A stretch of DNA of 64,000 bases from Kitasatospora gansuensis (GTDB taxonomy: Bacteria; Actinomycetota; Actinomycetes; Streptomycetales; Streptomycetaceae), in assembly GCF_014203705.1 (NCBI RefSeq), contig NZ_JACHJR010000001.1:8148084-8212083 (forward strand), written 5' to 3'. The notes below the pieces were generated by a model. That model searched no databases, was not told where the DNA came from, and worked only from the letters and a program-made list of their open reading frames with translations. The position numbers and the translations under genes are program-made. The stretch's first letter is position 1; each line of letters opens with the position of its first letter. This document shows positions 16,627 to 24,824 of the stretch, piece after piece.

Positions 16627-17594
16627 CCACCCTCGACATCCAGGCCTACCGCCTGCGCCTGCCGAACACCGCCCGCCCCGTACTCGCCGGGGTCGACCTC
16701 ACCGTCGACACCCGCGAGACGGTCGCCCTGGTCGGCGAATCCGGCTCCGGCAAGAGCCTCACCTCGCGCAGCGCCCTCGGCCTGCTCCCCACCGGCGCCA
16801 CCACCGAGGGCACCGTCCGGGTCAACGGCGCGGACGTGCTCACCATGACGGACGATCAGCTCCGCGGGCTGCGCACCGGCACCGCCGCGATGATCTTCCA
16901 GGACCCCCGGGCCGCCATCAACCCGCTGCGCCGGCTCGGCGACTTCCTCACCGAGAGCGTCCGGCTGAGCGGCCGTCTGGCGCCCGCGGCCGCCACCGAA
17001 CGGGCCGCCGAGATGCTGGACGCGGTCGGGCTGCCGGCCTCGGTGCTCGGCCGCTACCCGGGGCAAGTCTCCGGCGGCATGCTCCAGCGGGTGATGATCG
17101 CGGCCGCCCTGATGGGTGACCCCGCGCTGATCCTCGCCGACGAGCCCACCACCGCACTGGACGTGAGTTCGCAGGCCGAGGTGGTGGCCCTGCTCGGGGA
17201 CCTCCGGGACCGCTTCGGCACCGGGCTGCTGTTCGTCACCCACGACCTGGGCCTGGCCGCCGCGATCAGCGACCGGGTGTACGTGATGTACGCCGGCCGG
17301 ATCGTCGAGACCGGCCCCGCCGAGGCCCTGTTCAGCCGGCCGCGCCACCCGTACACGGCCGCGCTGCTCGCCTCGACCCCGCGCCCGGACGCCCCCGGCG
17401 GCCGGCTCGCCGCCATCGAGGGCCGGCCGCCGAGCCTGCGCGAGGAACTGACGGGCTGTCCGTTCGCACCGCGCTGCCCGCTGGCCACCTTCCTCTGCAC
17501 CCAGCAGGAACCGCCGCTGCTGCCGGTCGAGGCCTCGGCCGTGCGCCGGGCCGCCTGTCACCACAGCGACCGGACGGGGGCGTCGGATGCCTAG
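16623..17594 (+). CDS. ABC importer ATPase, DppD type
   Basis: 323 residues. Walker A is G-E-S-G-S-G-K-S (38-45), the signature is S-G-G-M-L-Q-R and Walker B is L-I-L-A-D-E-P-T-T-A-L-D. The C-terminal oligopeptide-type extension has C-P-F-A-P-R-C-P, a Cys cluster often binding Fe-S or zinc in this family. It powers import together with the following ATPase. Confidence 0.93.
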   Translation: MTTLDIQAYRLRLPNTARPVLAGVDLTVDTRETVALVGESGSGKSLTSRSALGLLPTGATTEGTVRVNGADVLTMTDDQLRGLRTGTAAMIFQDPRAAINPLRRLGDFLTESVRLSGRLAPAAATERAAEMLDAVGLPASVLGRYPGQVSGGMLQRVMIAAALMGDPALILADEPTTALDVSSQAEVVALLGDLRDRFGTGLLFVTHDLGLAAAISDRVYVMYAGRIVETGPAEALFSRPRHPYTAALLASTPRPDAPGGRLAAIEGRPPSLREELTGCPFAPRCPLATFLCTQQEPPLLPVEASAVRRAACHHSDRTGASDA

Positions 17595-17616
17595 TGATGT
17601 GAAGGGAGCACCGCCG

Positions 17617-18414
17617 ATGCGGAAGACCGTTCTGGAGGTCGTCGGCCTGCAGCGTACCTACGGCGAGGTGCGGGCGGTGGACCAGGTCTCGTTCACGCTG
17701 GCCGAGGGCGGCTCGCTCGGGATCGTCGGCGAGTCGGGCTCCGGCAAGACCACCACCGCCCGGATCGTGGTCGGGCTGGAACGGGCGGACGCCGGGCGGG
17801 TCCTGGTGCACGGCCGCGACCGTACCGAGCACCGGCGTGGCCGGGCCCACCGGCTGGCCAAGGCCCGCCAGGTCCAGATGGTCTTCCAGGACCCGTACCT
17901 CTCGCTCGACCCGCGCACCCCGGTCGGCGCCGTGCTGCGGGAGACCCTCCGGCTGCACTTCCCCGATGCGGACCACCCCCGCCGGATCGCCGAACTGCTC
18001 GACCAGGTCGGCCTCGGCCCGCGCGAGGCCGGTGCGCTGCCCCGGCAGCTCTCCGGCGGCCAGCGCCAACGCGTCGCGATCGCACGGGCGTTGGCGGTCG
18101 AACCGGCGGTCCTGGTGCTGGACGAGGCGGTGGCCGCGCTGGACGTCTCCGTGCAGGCCCAGATCCTGAACCTGCTCGCGGACATCCGCGAGCAGACCGG
18201 GATCGGGTACCTCTTCATCACCCACGACCTCGGCGTGGTGCGGTGCGTCACCGAGGACGTGATCGTGATGCGGCAGGGGAGGATCGTCGAGTCCGGCCGG
18301 ACGGCCGAGGTGCTGGCCGCGCCCCGGCACCCGTACACCCGGCTGCTGCTGGACTCCGTGCCCAGGCCGGGCTGGGACCCGAAGGCGATCGCGGCGGCGC
18401 GGCGGAGCTTGTGA
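17617..18414 (+). CDS. ABC importer ATPase, DppF type
   Basis: 265 residues from the ATG at 17617, which has GAAGGGAG 8 nt upstream; an in-frame ATG at 17587 overlapping the previous gene is possible but has no ribosome site. Walker A G-E-S-G-S-G-K-T, signature L-S-G-G-Q-R-Q-R, Walker B L-V-L-D-E-A-V-A-A-L-D. The C-terminus is short and lacks the Cys-containing extension of many DppF proteins. Last gene of the importer. Confidence 0.9.
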   Translation: MRKTVLEVVGLQRTYGEVRAVDQVSFTLAEGGSLGIVGESGSGKTTTARIVVGLERADAGRVLVHGRDRTEHRRGRAHRLAKARQVQMVFQDPYLSLDPRTPVGAVLRETLRLHFPDADHPRRIAELLDQVGLGPREAGALPRQLSGGQRQRVAIARALAVEPAVLVLDEAVAALDVSVQAQILNLLADIREQTGIGYLFITHDLGVVRCVTEDVIVMRQGRIVESGRTAEVLAAPRHPYTRLLLDSVPRPGWDPKAIAAARRSL

Positions 18415-18534
18415 CGTTCCGTCGGTTCACTGATTCGCCCGATCGGCGGCGCGCGGCCTCACCGGTGGGCTCGCCGCTCGCCCCTACTGTCGGATAGCAC
18501 CTGATTCCTTGATGCGCCGCTGGGGGAAGTCGCC

Positions 18535-19731
18535 GTGAGAGAACCCGCCCTGTCCCGCCGGGCCGTCCTGCGGACGGGGTCGGTGCTGGCCGCGCTCGCG
18601 CTGCTGGACGGCTGTTCCTCCGACGCCGAGCCCTCGGAGGAACAGCCATCCCCGGTCGGTACCACTGCGGCGGGCAGCCCGTCCGCCGCACCCTCGCCGG
18701 TCGCGTTCGCCATGCCGGCCGAGTCGCACCACCACACCAGGACCTTCATGGCCTGGCCCGCGCTGGAGGAGGTGTGGGGCAGTCAACTGCCCGCCGTCCG
18801 GGAGGACATCGCGCGGGTGGCGCAGGCCGTCGCCCGGTTCGAGCCGGTGGTGCTGATGGCCCGTCCGGAGCAGAGCGGGCAGGCCCGGCAACTGTGCGGG
18901 TCGAGCGTGGAGGTGATCGACCTCGCGGTGGACGACCTGTGGGCCCGGGACACCGGGCCGACCTTCGTCACCGCCCCGGGCGCGCTCGCGGGTGTGGACC
19001 TCAACTTCAACGGCTGGGGGAACAAGCAGACCCACGCCAACGACAGCCAGGTCGCCCGTACGCTGCTCGACCGCTACACGATCCGGCGGATCCAGGCTCC
19101 GGTCACCGGTGAGGGCGGCGGGATCGAGGTCGACGGCGAGGGCACCCTGATGGCCACCGAGAGCTCGTGGGTGAACGGGAACCGCAACCCGGGCAGGAGC
19201 CGCGACCAGATCGAGGCCGCGCTGAAGGAGCTGTTCGGGGTCCGGAAGGTGATCTGGTTCGCCGGAGTGGCCGGGCAGGACATCACCGACTGCCACGTCG
19301 ACGCGCTGGCCCGGTTCACCGAGCCGGGTGTGGTGGTGATCCACCGCCCCGGCCCGGACGCGCCGCCGGACATCTGGTCCCGTGCCTCCGACCAGGCACT
19401 CCAGGTGCTGCGCGACGCCACCGACGCCCAGGGCCGCAAGCTGCGGGTGGTCGAGCTGGTTGAACCCGACCTCAGTCAACTCCCGGATCCCGGAAAGGAC
19501 TTCCTGGCCACCTACCTCAACTACTACGTGGTCAACGGCGGGGTGATCATGCCGAAGTTCGGCGACCGGGCGTCGGACGACCGGGCGGCCAAGGTGCTGG
19601 GGGAGCTGCACCCCGGCCGCCAGGTGGTGCCGGTGAGCATCAACGCCATCGCCGGCGGTGGAGGCGGCATCCACTGCTCCACCCAGCAGCAGCCCGAGGC
19701 GCCCGCCGCCGCCGGGCCGCCGGCCCGATGA
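18535..19731 (+). CDS. Agmatine deiminase family protein 5, Tat lipoprotein
   Basis: 398 residues from a GTG preceded by GGGGGAAG. The Tat motif S-R-R-A-V-L-R-T-G is followed by L-L-D-G-C, so Cys27 is probably lipidated; Asp at -2 is unusual. A Ser/Pro-rich tether precedes the enzyme domain. Motifs: W-A-R-D-T-G-P, N-F-N-G-W-G, G-E-G-G-G-I-E-V-D-G, D-C-H-V-D and Cys381. It lies 120 bp after the ABC genes with no obvious operator, so it may be read through from upstream. Its stop overlaps the next gene by ATGA. Confidence 0.88.
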   Translation: MREPALSRRAVLRTGSVLAALALLDGCSSDAEPSEEQPSPVGTTAAGSPSAAPSPVAFAMPAESHHHTRTFMAWPALEEVWGSQLPAVREDIARVAQAVARFEPVVLMARPEQSGQARQLCGSSVEVIDLAVDDLWARDTGPTFVTAPGALAGVDLNFNGWGNKQTHANDSQVARTLLDRYTIRRIQAPVTGEGGGIEVDGEGTLMATESSWVNGNRNPGRSRDQIEAALKELFGVRKVIWFAGVAGQDITDCHVDALARFTEPGVVVIHRPGPDAPPDIWSRASDQALQVLRDATDAQGRKLRVVELVEPDLSQLPDPGKDFLATYLNYYVVNGGVIMPKFGDRASDDRAAKVLGELHPGRQVVPVSINAIAGGGGGIHCSTQQQPEAPAAAGPPAR

Positions 19732-20600
19732 GCCCTCTCGGGGCCGAGGCGAGGGCGCGCGGCCGCCGACGGCTGCTGGTCGTCCTGCTGCTGCTGGCGG
19801 CGCTGGTCGCGGGCGGCATCGCGCTCTACGTCAACGAGCGGGACAGCCGCCAGCAGCCCCGGCAGCTCGGGGCCGAAATCGTCGGCGACGGCGTCGAGTT
19901 GGAGATCACCGCCCAGGAGGTGGACCCGGCCGCCCAGGAGGTCACCCTCTACACCGTGCTGGTGCCGCACGGCAGCCTGGCCGCCGCACCCGGTTCGCTG
20001 GCCTTCAGCCGGGCGGTGGAGGTGACGGTCAGTTCGCTGGCCAGCAGCACCCTGAAGACGGTAGCGGGTCAGGTGGCCACGCCGCAGCCGATCACCGTCG
20101 GCCTGTACGGCGGCACACCGACGGACTACCCGTTCGACCGGTACCGGATCGCGGCCGGCTGGTCCGCCACCGACCGGGGCGCGCCCGTACCCGTGGGGAT
20201 CACCTTCACCGACGCCGACCCGTTCTTCACCGCCCGGGCCGCCGACGCGTCCGAGAGCGAGGACGAGGCCCGGCTGGAGGTGACGTTCGTCCGGTCGCGC
20301 AGCACGTTCATCCTGGCCTGGTTCATGATCGCGGCGATGTGGGCGCTCGCGCTGGCGGTGCTCGGCGGAGCGGAGGTGCTGATCCGCAAGCGCCGACCGC
20401 TGGTCTGGCCGGCCCTGGGCTGGATGGCCGCCACGCTGTTCGCGCTGGTCGGGCTGCGCAACGCCGCGCCCGGCAGCCCGCCGATCGGGTCGGTCATCGA
20501 CTACGTGGCGTTCTTCTGGGCGGAGGGGATCATCGCGGCGAGCCTGGCCTGCACGGTCGCTTTCGGGCTCCGGGTCGAGCACCGCACGGCGGACGACTGA
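19728..20600 (+). CDS. DUF4436-like membrane protein
   Basis: 290 residues, start set by the ATGA overlap with deiminase 5. One N-terminal membrane helix (about 14-33), a roughly 150-residue outside beta-rich domain containing Y-P-F-D-R-Y, then three C-terminal membrane helices (about 190-270). This layout and the Y-P-F-D-x-Y motif fit DUF4436. The function is unknown. Translational coupling to a surface lipoprotein deiminase suggests it acts at the same membrane face (inference). Confidence 0.75.
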   Translation: MSPLGAEARARGRRRLLVVLLLLAALVAGGIALYVNERDSRQQPRQLGAEIVGDGVELEITAQEVDPAAQEVTLYTVLVPHGSLAAAPGSLAFSRAVEVTVSSLASSTLKTVAGQVATPQPITVGLYGGTPTDYPFDRYRIAAGWSATDRGAPVPVGITFTDADPFFTARAADASESEDEARLEVTFVRSRSTFILAWFMIAAMWALALAVLGGAEVLIRKRRPLVWPALGWMAATLFALVGLRNAAPGSPPIGSVIDYVAFFWAEGIIAASLACTVAFGLRVEHRTADD

Positions 20601-20607
20601 CGGTCCG

Positions 20608-21237
20608 TCAGGGTGCAGTGGCACCTGCGGCGAGTCCGAGGATCAGCGCGCGCACGACTGGTGCCGGGTCGATGTTCGCGTCCAGCGACTGGATCGCGGC
20701 CAGGCCGTCGGTACCGGCCGCCGCCGCCTCGCCGAGCGCCCGCGGGTCGAACCCGCCGCCCCGCTCGTCCGCCAGCACCTGGAACAGCGCGACGAAGCAC
20801 TCCCGCCAGCGCAGGTACTCCGCCGCCAGGCTCTCCCGCACCCGCTCGTCGTTGAGGGCGAACCAGTGCAGCGCCGAGTGCAGCCGGTCCAGGTCCCCGG
20901 CCTCCGGCTGGACCAGCAACCCGACCACGCGCTCGGCCCGTTCGGCGAAGCTCCCGGGCTGCGCGACCGCCTCCTCCAGAGGCGTGATCCACTCCGGCCG
21001 GATGGCCTCCACCACTGCCACGATCAGATCGGTCCGGGTCTGGAAGTGGTAGTGGCACATCCCATGGGTTACCCCGCCCAGGGCGGCGACATTGCGCGTG
21101 GTGAACGGCACCTCGCCGTCCCCCGCGAGCAGCGCCCGCGCGGCGGCGAGGAGGCGGGCCCGGGTCTGCTCGCCCTTGGCCGACACCCGCGGCTTCCGGG
21201 CGCCGGAGGGCTGGGAGTCTTCGTCGCGGATCACCAT
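20608..21237 (-). CDS. TetR-family transcriptional regulator
   Basis: 209 residues. The N-terminal HTH is K-G-E-Q-T-R-A-R-L-L-A-A-A-R-A-L-L followed by T-R-N-V-A-A-L-G-G-V-T-H-G-M-C-H-Y-H-F. It is convergent with the DUF4436 gene, 7 bp apart, and unlike the two deiminase-locus TetRs. It transcribes in the same direction as the VOC gene upstream of it. Its target is unknown. Confidence 0.85.
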   Translation of the reverse strand: MVIRDEDSQPSGARKPRVSAKGEQTRARLLAAARALLAGDGEVPFTTRNVAALGGVTHGMCHYHFQTRTDLIVAVVEAIRPEWITPLEEAVAQPGSFAERAERVVGLLVQPEAGDLDRLHSALHWFALNDERVRESLAAEYLRWRECFVALFQVLADERGGGFDPRALGEAAAAGTDGLAAIQSLDANIDPAPVVRALILGLAAGATAP

Positions 21238-21280
21238 CCGGGCACTCTAGACCCCGCGGCGCCGCCCTGGGGGTGGGTGC

Positions 21281-21715
21281 TCAGTCGAGGCAGAACTCGT
21301 TGCCCTCGACGTCCTGCATCGAGATGCACGACTCGTTCTCCTCGTCGGCGAGCAGCACCTGCACCACCGACGCTCCGAGCGCGACCAGACGGTCGCTCTC
21401 GGCCTGCAGCGTGGCCAGGCGCTCCGCCCCGACCAGCCCGGTGCCCGCCCGGACGTCCAGATGCACCCGGTTCTTGGCGACCTTGCCCTCGGGAACCCGC
21501 TGGAAGTACAGCCGCGGGCCCGCCCCCGTGGGATCGCTGGCGACGAACCACTTGTCCCGGTCCTCGGGCGGGAGAGTCCCGTTGTACTCGTCCCAGTCCG
21601 CAAACCCCTCGGGCGGCGCCACCGGGACGTACCCCAGCGCCTCGCACCAGAAGCGCGCCACGCGCTCGGGCGACGCACAGTCGAAGGTGACCTGGACCTG
21701 CTTGATCGATGACAT
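21281..21715 (-). CDS. VOC (glyoxalase-like) family protein
   Basis: 144 residues. Two beta-alpha-beta-beta-beta halves are recognisable: V-Q-V-T-F-D-C-A-S-P-E-R-V-A-R-F-W at the N-terminus, N-R-V-H-L-D-V in the middle and the closing D-V-E-G-N-E-F-C. These are typical of the small VOC proteins annotated as glyoxalase/bleomycin-resistance-like. The substrate is unknown. Confidence 0.85.
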   Translation of the reverse strand: MSSIKQVQVTFDCASPERVARFWCEALGYVPVAPPEGFADWDEYNGTLPPEDRDKWFVASDPTGAGPRLYFQRVPEGKVAKNRVHLDVRAGTGLVGAERLATLQAESDRLVALGASVVQVLLADEENESCISMQDVEGNEFCLD

Positions 21716-21878
21716 CCGGCCACCCTAGTGAAGAGGTGACGACGCCTCAAAGGGGTTTTGGCCCTCGTGCGCCACGCAATGCCGTCATCTCGGGTGCGGG
21801 CTCAGGCCATGGGTGTCGACCGCGACGTGCCGCTTCCGGCGCTCGAGCTTTGCCCGGCGCGGAAAGTAACCTGCCCTG

Positions 21879-22544
21879 GTGAGCTTCAACAACTTCGCCC
21901 GCAAGGTTCGCGATCCAGCCCTCCCCTTGGGGCTGCGGGTGTCGATACTGCGCTCGTGCGTGCAGCTCTACCGACCGATCGGCTTCCATGCCACCTTGAG
22001 CTTTCTCGCGTCCCAGGCCGGTGACTTCAACGGGGACGAGGTCGCCCTCCTGCGTGCCCTTGATGTGCTGGAAGCCAGTCGAGACGCGCGGACGGAGGGA
22101 CTTCGGATCTATGGTGCGATGCGTCGTCAGGAAAAGGTCCGCGGGCGGCGCATACCGAGGGTGCGTGAACCGAACCCCAACACCAGTACAGGTCAGTGGC
22201 ACAGGGCTCCCCAGGAGGCCGCGCTGCACGCTGTCGGCTTCTTGAGCGGTAAGCCAGACCTGCTGTCGCCCGACGACCTGGTCGCTGTTCGAGTTGGACA
22301 GTGCGTCACCGCTTCCCTGGCCAGTGGCGGTCTGCTGGAACCGGTACAGCTGGAAATCCTGGAAGAGTGTGTCACTGCGCTCAGGGACCGTCGAACTGCT
22401 GGTGCCTACCAGGCCGATGCGGTGCAGTACTTCAAGGACCGGGACCTCCTCACTCTTGCACTCCACGTCCGGACCGCGGCTGCACCCCATGACACCGCCG
22501 CTGTAGTCCCGACCGGCGCTCCTGGCACCTCACCGGGCAGGTAG
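21879..22544 (+). CDS. Hypothetical protein
   Basis: 221 residues from a GTG; no strong ribosome site. The sequence is mostly alpha-helical with a plausible residue mix and no recognisable domain. The opposite strand is also open over much of this span but reads as low-quality protein, so I favour this strand. Base composition is a little lower in GC than its neighbours, and it adjoins a pseudogene, which may mark acquired DNA. Confidence 0.45.
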   Translation: MSFNNFARKVRDPALPLGLRVSILRSCVQLYRPIGFHATLSFLASQAGDFNGDEVALLRALDVLEASRDARTEGLRIYGAMRRQEKVRGRRIPRVREPNPNTSTGQWHRAPQEAALHAVGFLSGKPDLLSPDDLVAVRVGQCVTASLASGGLLEPVQLEILEECVTALRDRRTAGAYQADAVQYFKDRDLLTLALHVRTAAAPHDTAAVVPTGAPGTSPGR

Positions 22545-22572
22545 ACGGACAGCGCCATTACACGGGGCACGC

Positions 22573-23071
22573 TCAGGCTTCTGTGTACTGCCAGTCGGTG
22601 GGGGAGAGGCGCAGTGCGGCGTCGGCGATCTGTCGGGCAGCGGCAGTGGTGAGGGCCGTGCGACACCGGTCGATCTTGCCCTGGACCGCTGGAACGCCGC
22701 CGGCCCGGTATTCCAGGGCGCGCAGCAGGCAGTCGAGTTTGTCGGCGTCCCGGGCGCAGCGTGCTTCCGGGGTCGTGCCGTCCTCGAACTCGGCGATGGC
22801 GTCGGCGAAGAGTCTCTGGACAGCCGGGTGGGCGCCCGCGGTCTGATCGGCGATCACCTTTCGGGGATCGATGGCGGTGACGTACCGCGAGAGCGGCAAG
22901 GGCCACGCCGATGACGGCGGTGCGGTGGCTGTGTTCGGCCACGGTCTCTGTGATGGACAGGGGGATGCCGTCCTGGCGCCACCCCGTACGTGACAGTCCG
23001 CGCAGTGAGCCGGTCTCGAACATCAGGCGGGCGATGGCTGTCGCTTCCGCATCGACGAGCTGGTGCTCCAC
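22573..23071 (-). pseudogene. HD-domain hydrolase, catalytic centre deleted and frameshifted
   Basis: The 5' part starts at a GTG (23071) behind a perfect AGGAGG and reads M-F-E-T-G-S-L-R-G-L-S-R-T-G-W-R and V-A-E-H-S-H-R-T-A-V-I-G, typical of YfbR-like HD hydrolases. The frame then runs out near 22915. The family's C-terminal half continues in another frame (22573 to about 22905) as P-L-S-R-Y-V-T-A-I-D, A-H-P-A-V, T-P-E-A-R-C-A-R-D-A-D-K-L. The segment that should hold the H-D dipeptide, roughly 20-30 codons, is missing at the junction. A deletion that also shifted the frame explains this, so the gene is dead unless the sequence is in error. Confidence 0.75.
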
Positions 23072-23167
23072 GCGATCCTCCTGAGTAGCCGTCAGTTCAC
23101 CCTCCGACGGCAGTGCACCTGAACCTCTGACCGTGGTCCCCGGCGGCGAGCTGCTGGGGACCATCCT

Positions 23168-24559
23168 TCACGCCGCGACGCCGAGCTCCTTGCGGGTCCG
23201 CTGGAGGTACTCCACGACCTGGGGTTCGCGCCGCCACGGGCTGAGCGCGGTGTTGAACTCGCGGACGTAGTCCAGGGCCCGGCTGGAACGGACGCGCGCG
23301 AGGATGTCGACGGCCTGGTTGCCGAGCTCAAGGCCGTGGTCGAGGTCGCGGCCCTGGAGGTGGGCCGTTCCCACGATGGCCAGTCGCATCCCCACCGAGC
23401 GGGTGAACACCCCGGACGGCATGGCGGTCGCCTGAGCGTTCCAGGAGAGCGCCGCCTTGGGGTTCTTCAGGTCGCGGAAGATCTCGGTGGCATCCGCGGA
23501 GAGCCGGGCATGGTGATAGAAGTCGATCCACGCCGGTTCCTCGCCGCCGTCGCGGGCCTGGCCGAGCAGGGTCTCGGAGGCCGCGAGCGCGGCGGAGGCC
23601 GCCTTGGCATCGCCGTCGCGGGCATGGGCCCGGGCCTCGATGAGCTTGGTGAACGCCAGCACTCTGGGGGCCGCCTCGCGCTTGGCGCGCTGGAAGGCGC
23701 CCTGGGTCATGTCGATGGCCTCGCTGGCGAAGCCCCGCAGCAGGGTCTGCATCGCCATCGTGGTGAGGACATAGCAGCCGAGCTGGACATCGCCGCCGGC
23801 CCTGGCCATGCGGAGGGCCTGGATGAAGTGCCGCTGGGCGGCGTCGTGCTGGCCCACGTCGAAGGCGGTCCAGCCGGCCAGCCGGGACAGCTCGGCGGTC
23901 ACCGAGAACAGCTCACGGCCGACACCGTCGCTGAACGAGCCGTTCAGCAGTGGGACCGCCCGCTCCTGCAAGCAGGCGGTCACCGAGTTGGCCCGCCAGC
24001 TCCCGCCTCCGTACTTCGAGTCCCAGCGCCGGGCGTCATCGGCGGCATCCCGCAGTTCGGTGAGGTCGGCGGCACCGACCCGGCCGCGGCCGCGGTGGGC
24101 GGCGGTCTCATCGGCGGGGGTGACCAGCCAGCGGGTCACCGGGGTGGCGAACGCGGAGACGGCGAAGCCGGATCCGGTGAGGAAGTCGCGGCGGTTCACA
24201 GTGCTCCAGAACGAAGTGGCGACGCGCACGGCGTCAGCGGGGTCCCGCCGGAAATCCAACCCCACATCCGCGTCCGGTGTCTCAGCGTCCGCCATACCGA
24301 TCTCGGCGAGTCCCACGGGCCGGCCGAGCCGCTCGCCGACCGCCTGGGCCAGGAGCCTGGGCACGGGCCAGTCCGGGACCATGCCCCGGCGGCACCAGTT
24401 CGCGACCGAGGTATGCGTGTAGCTGGTGGCCAGCCCGGCTTCGTGGGCGAGCTGGTTCACGCGGTGAGCCAGCGACTTGTGGCTGGCTCCGTCACACTGG
24501 TCGATCATCCGGGTCAGGTCCGTGTTCGGCGGCCTGGTCCGGCGGGTGGTCGACGCCAC
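23168..24559 (-). CDS. Helix-turn-helix/TPR regulator of actinomycete type
   Basis: 463 residues from a GTG at 24559 behind GAGGGGG. The N-terminal ~75 residues form an XRE-like HTH (S-L-A-H-R-V-N-Q-L-A-H-E-A-G, then T-S-V-A-N-W-C-R-R-G-M-V-P). A segment near R-R-D-F-L-T-G-S-G-F-A-V looks like a degenerate Tat signal and is often mis-called as one in this family. The C-terminal two thirds are TPR-like helices. It lies next to the HD pseudogene. Such regulators are common and mostly uncharacterised in streptomycetes. Confidence 0.8.
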   Translation of the reverse strand: MASTTRRTRPPNTDLTRMIDQCDGASHKSLAHRVNQLAHEAGLATSYTHTSVANWCRRGMVPDWPVPRLLAQAVGERLGRPVGLAEIGMADAETPDADVGLDFRRDPADAVRVATSFWSTVNRRDFLTGSGFAVSAFATPVTRWLVTPADETAAHRGRGRVGAADLTELRDAADDARRWDSKYGGGSWRANSVTACLQERAVPLLNGSFSDGVGRELFSVTAELSRLAGWTAFDVGQHDAAQRHFIQALRMARAGGDVQLGCYVLTTMAMQTLLRGFASEAIDMTQGAFQRAKREAAPRVLAFTKLIEARAHARDGDAKAASAALAASETLLGQARDGGEEPAWIDFYHHARLSADATEIFRDLKNPKAALSWNAQATAMPSGVFTRSVGMRLAIVGTAHLQGRDLDHGLELGNQAVDILARVRSSRALDYVREFNTALSPWRREPQVVEYLQRTRKELGVAA

Positions 24560-24603
24560 AGCGTCCCCCTCAGGAGTCCCGCCGCTCCGCGGCGGTTTCG
24601 TAC

Positions 24604-24625
24604 GCGACTGGGCACGAGAAGTCGC
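24604..24625. promoter_or_regulatory. Inverted repeat upstream of the HTH/TPR regulator
   Basis: GCGACT and AGTCGC are separated by 10 nt, 45 bp before the regulator's start codon. It is a possible autoregulatory operator in the 265-bp region shared with the divergent sugar dehydrogenase gene. Confidence 0.35.
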
Positions 24626-24824
24626 ACGTCCGGCATCTGACGCCGGATCACCGAGGGTATTGCCTCGGCAGCTCGGGTGAACCGCCGTCGCGAGTTGTGA
24701 GCCCCCCTGCGAGCCCTGCCACCGTCCTCCGTCACACGGTTGCCTGGTATTCCGGCCCGCCTGACCCCCCGATGGGGATGGGGCGGGCTGCCTTCCCCGC
24801 TCCACCCCCACCGGAGGACCAACC

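Noticed and set aside
21747..22490. 247-codon minus-strand frame opposite the hypothetical gene at 21879
   Set aside because: Less protein-like than the plus-strand frame and without a ribosome site; kept only as an uncertainty in that entry.
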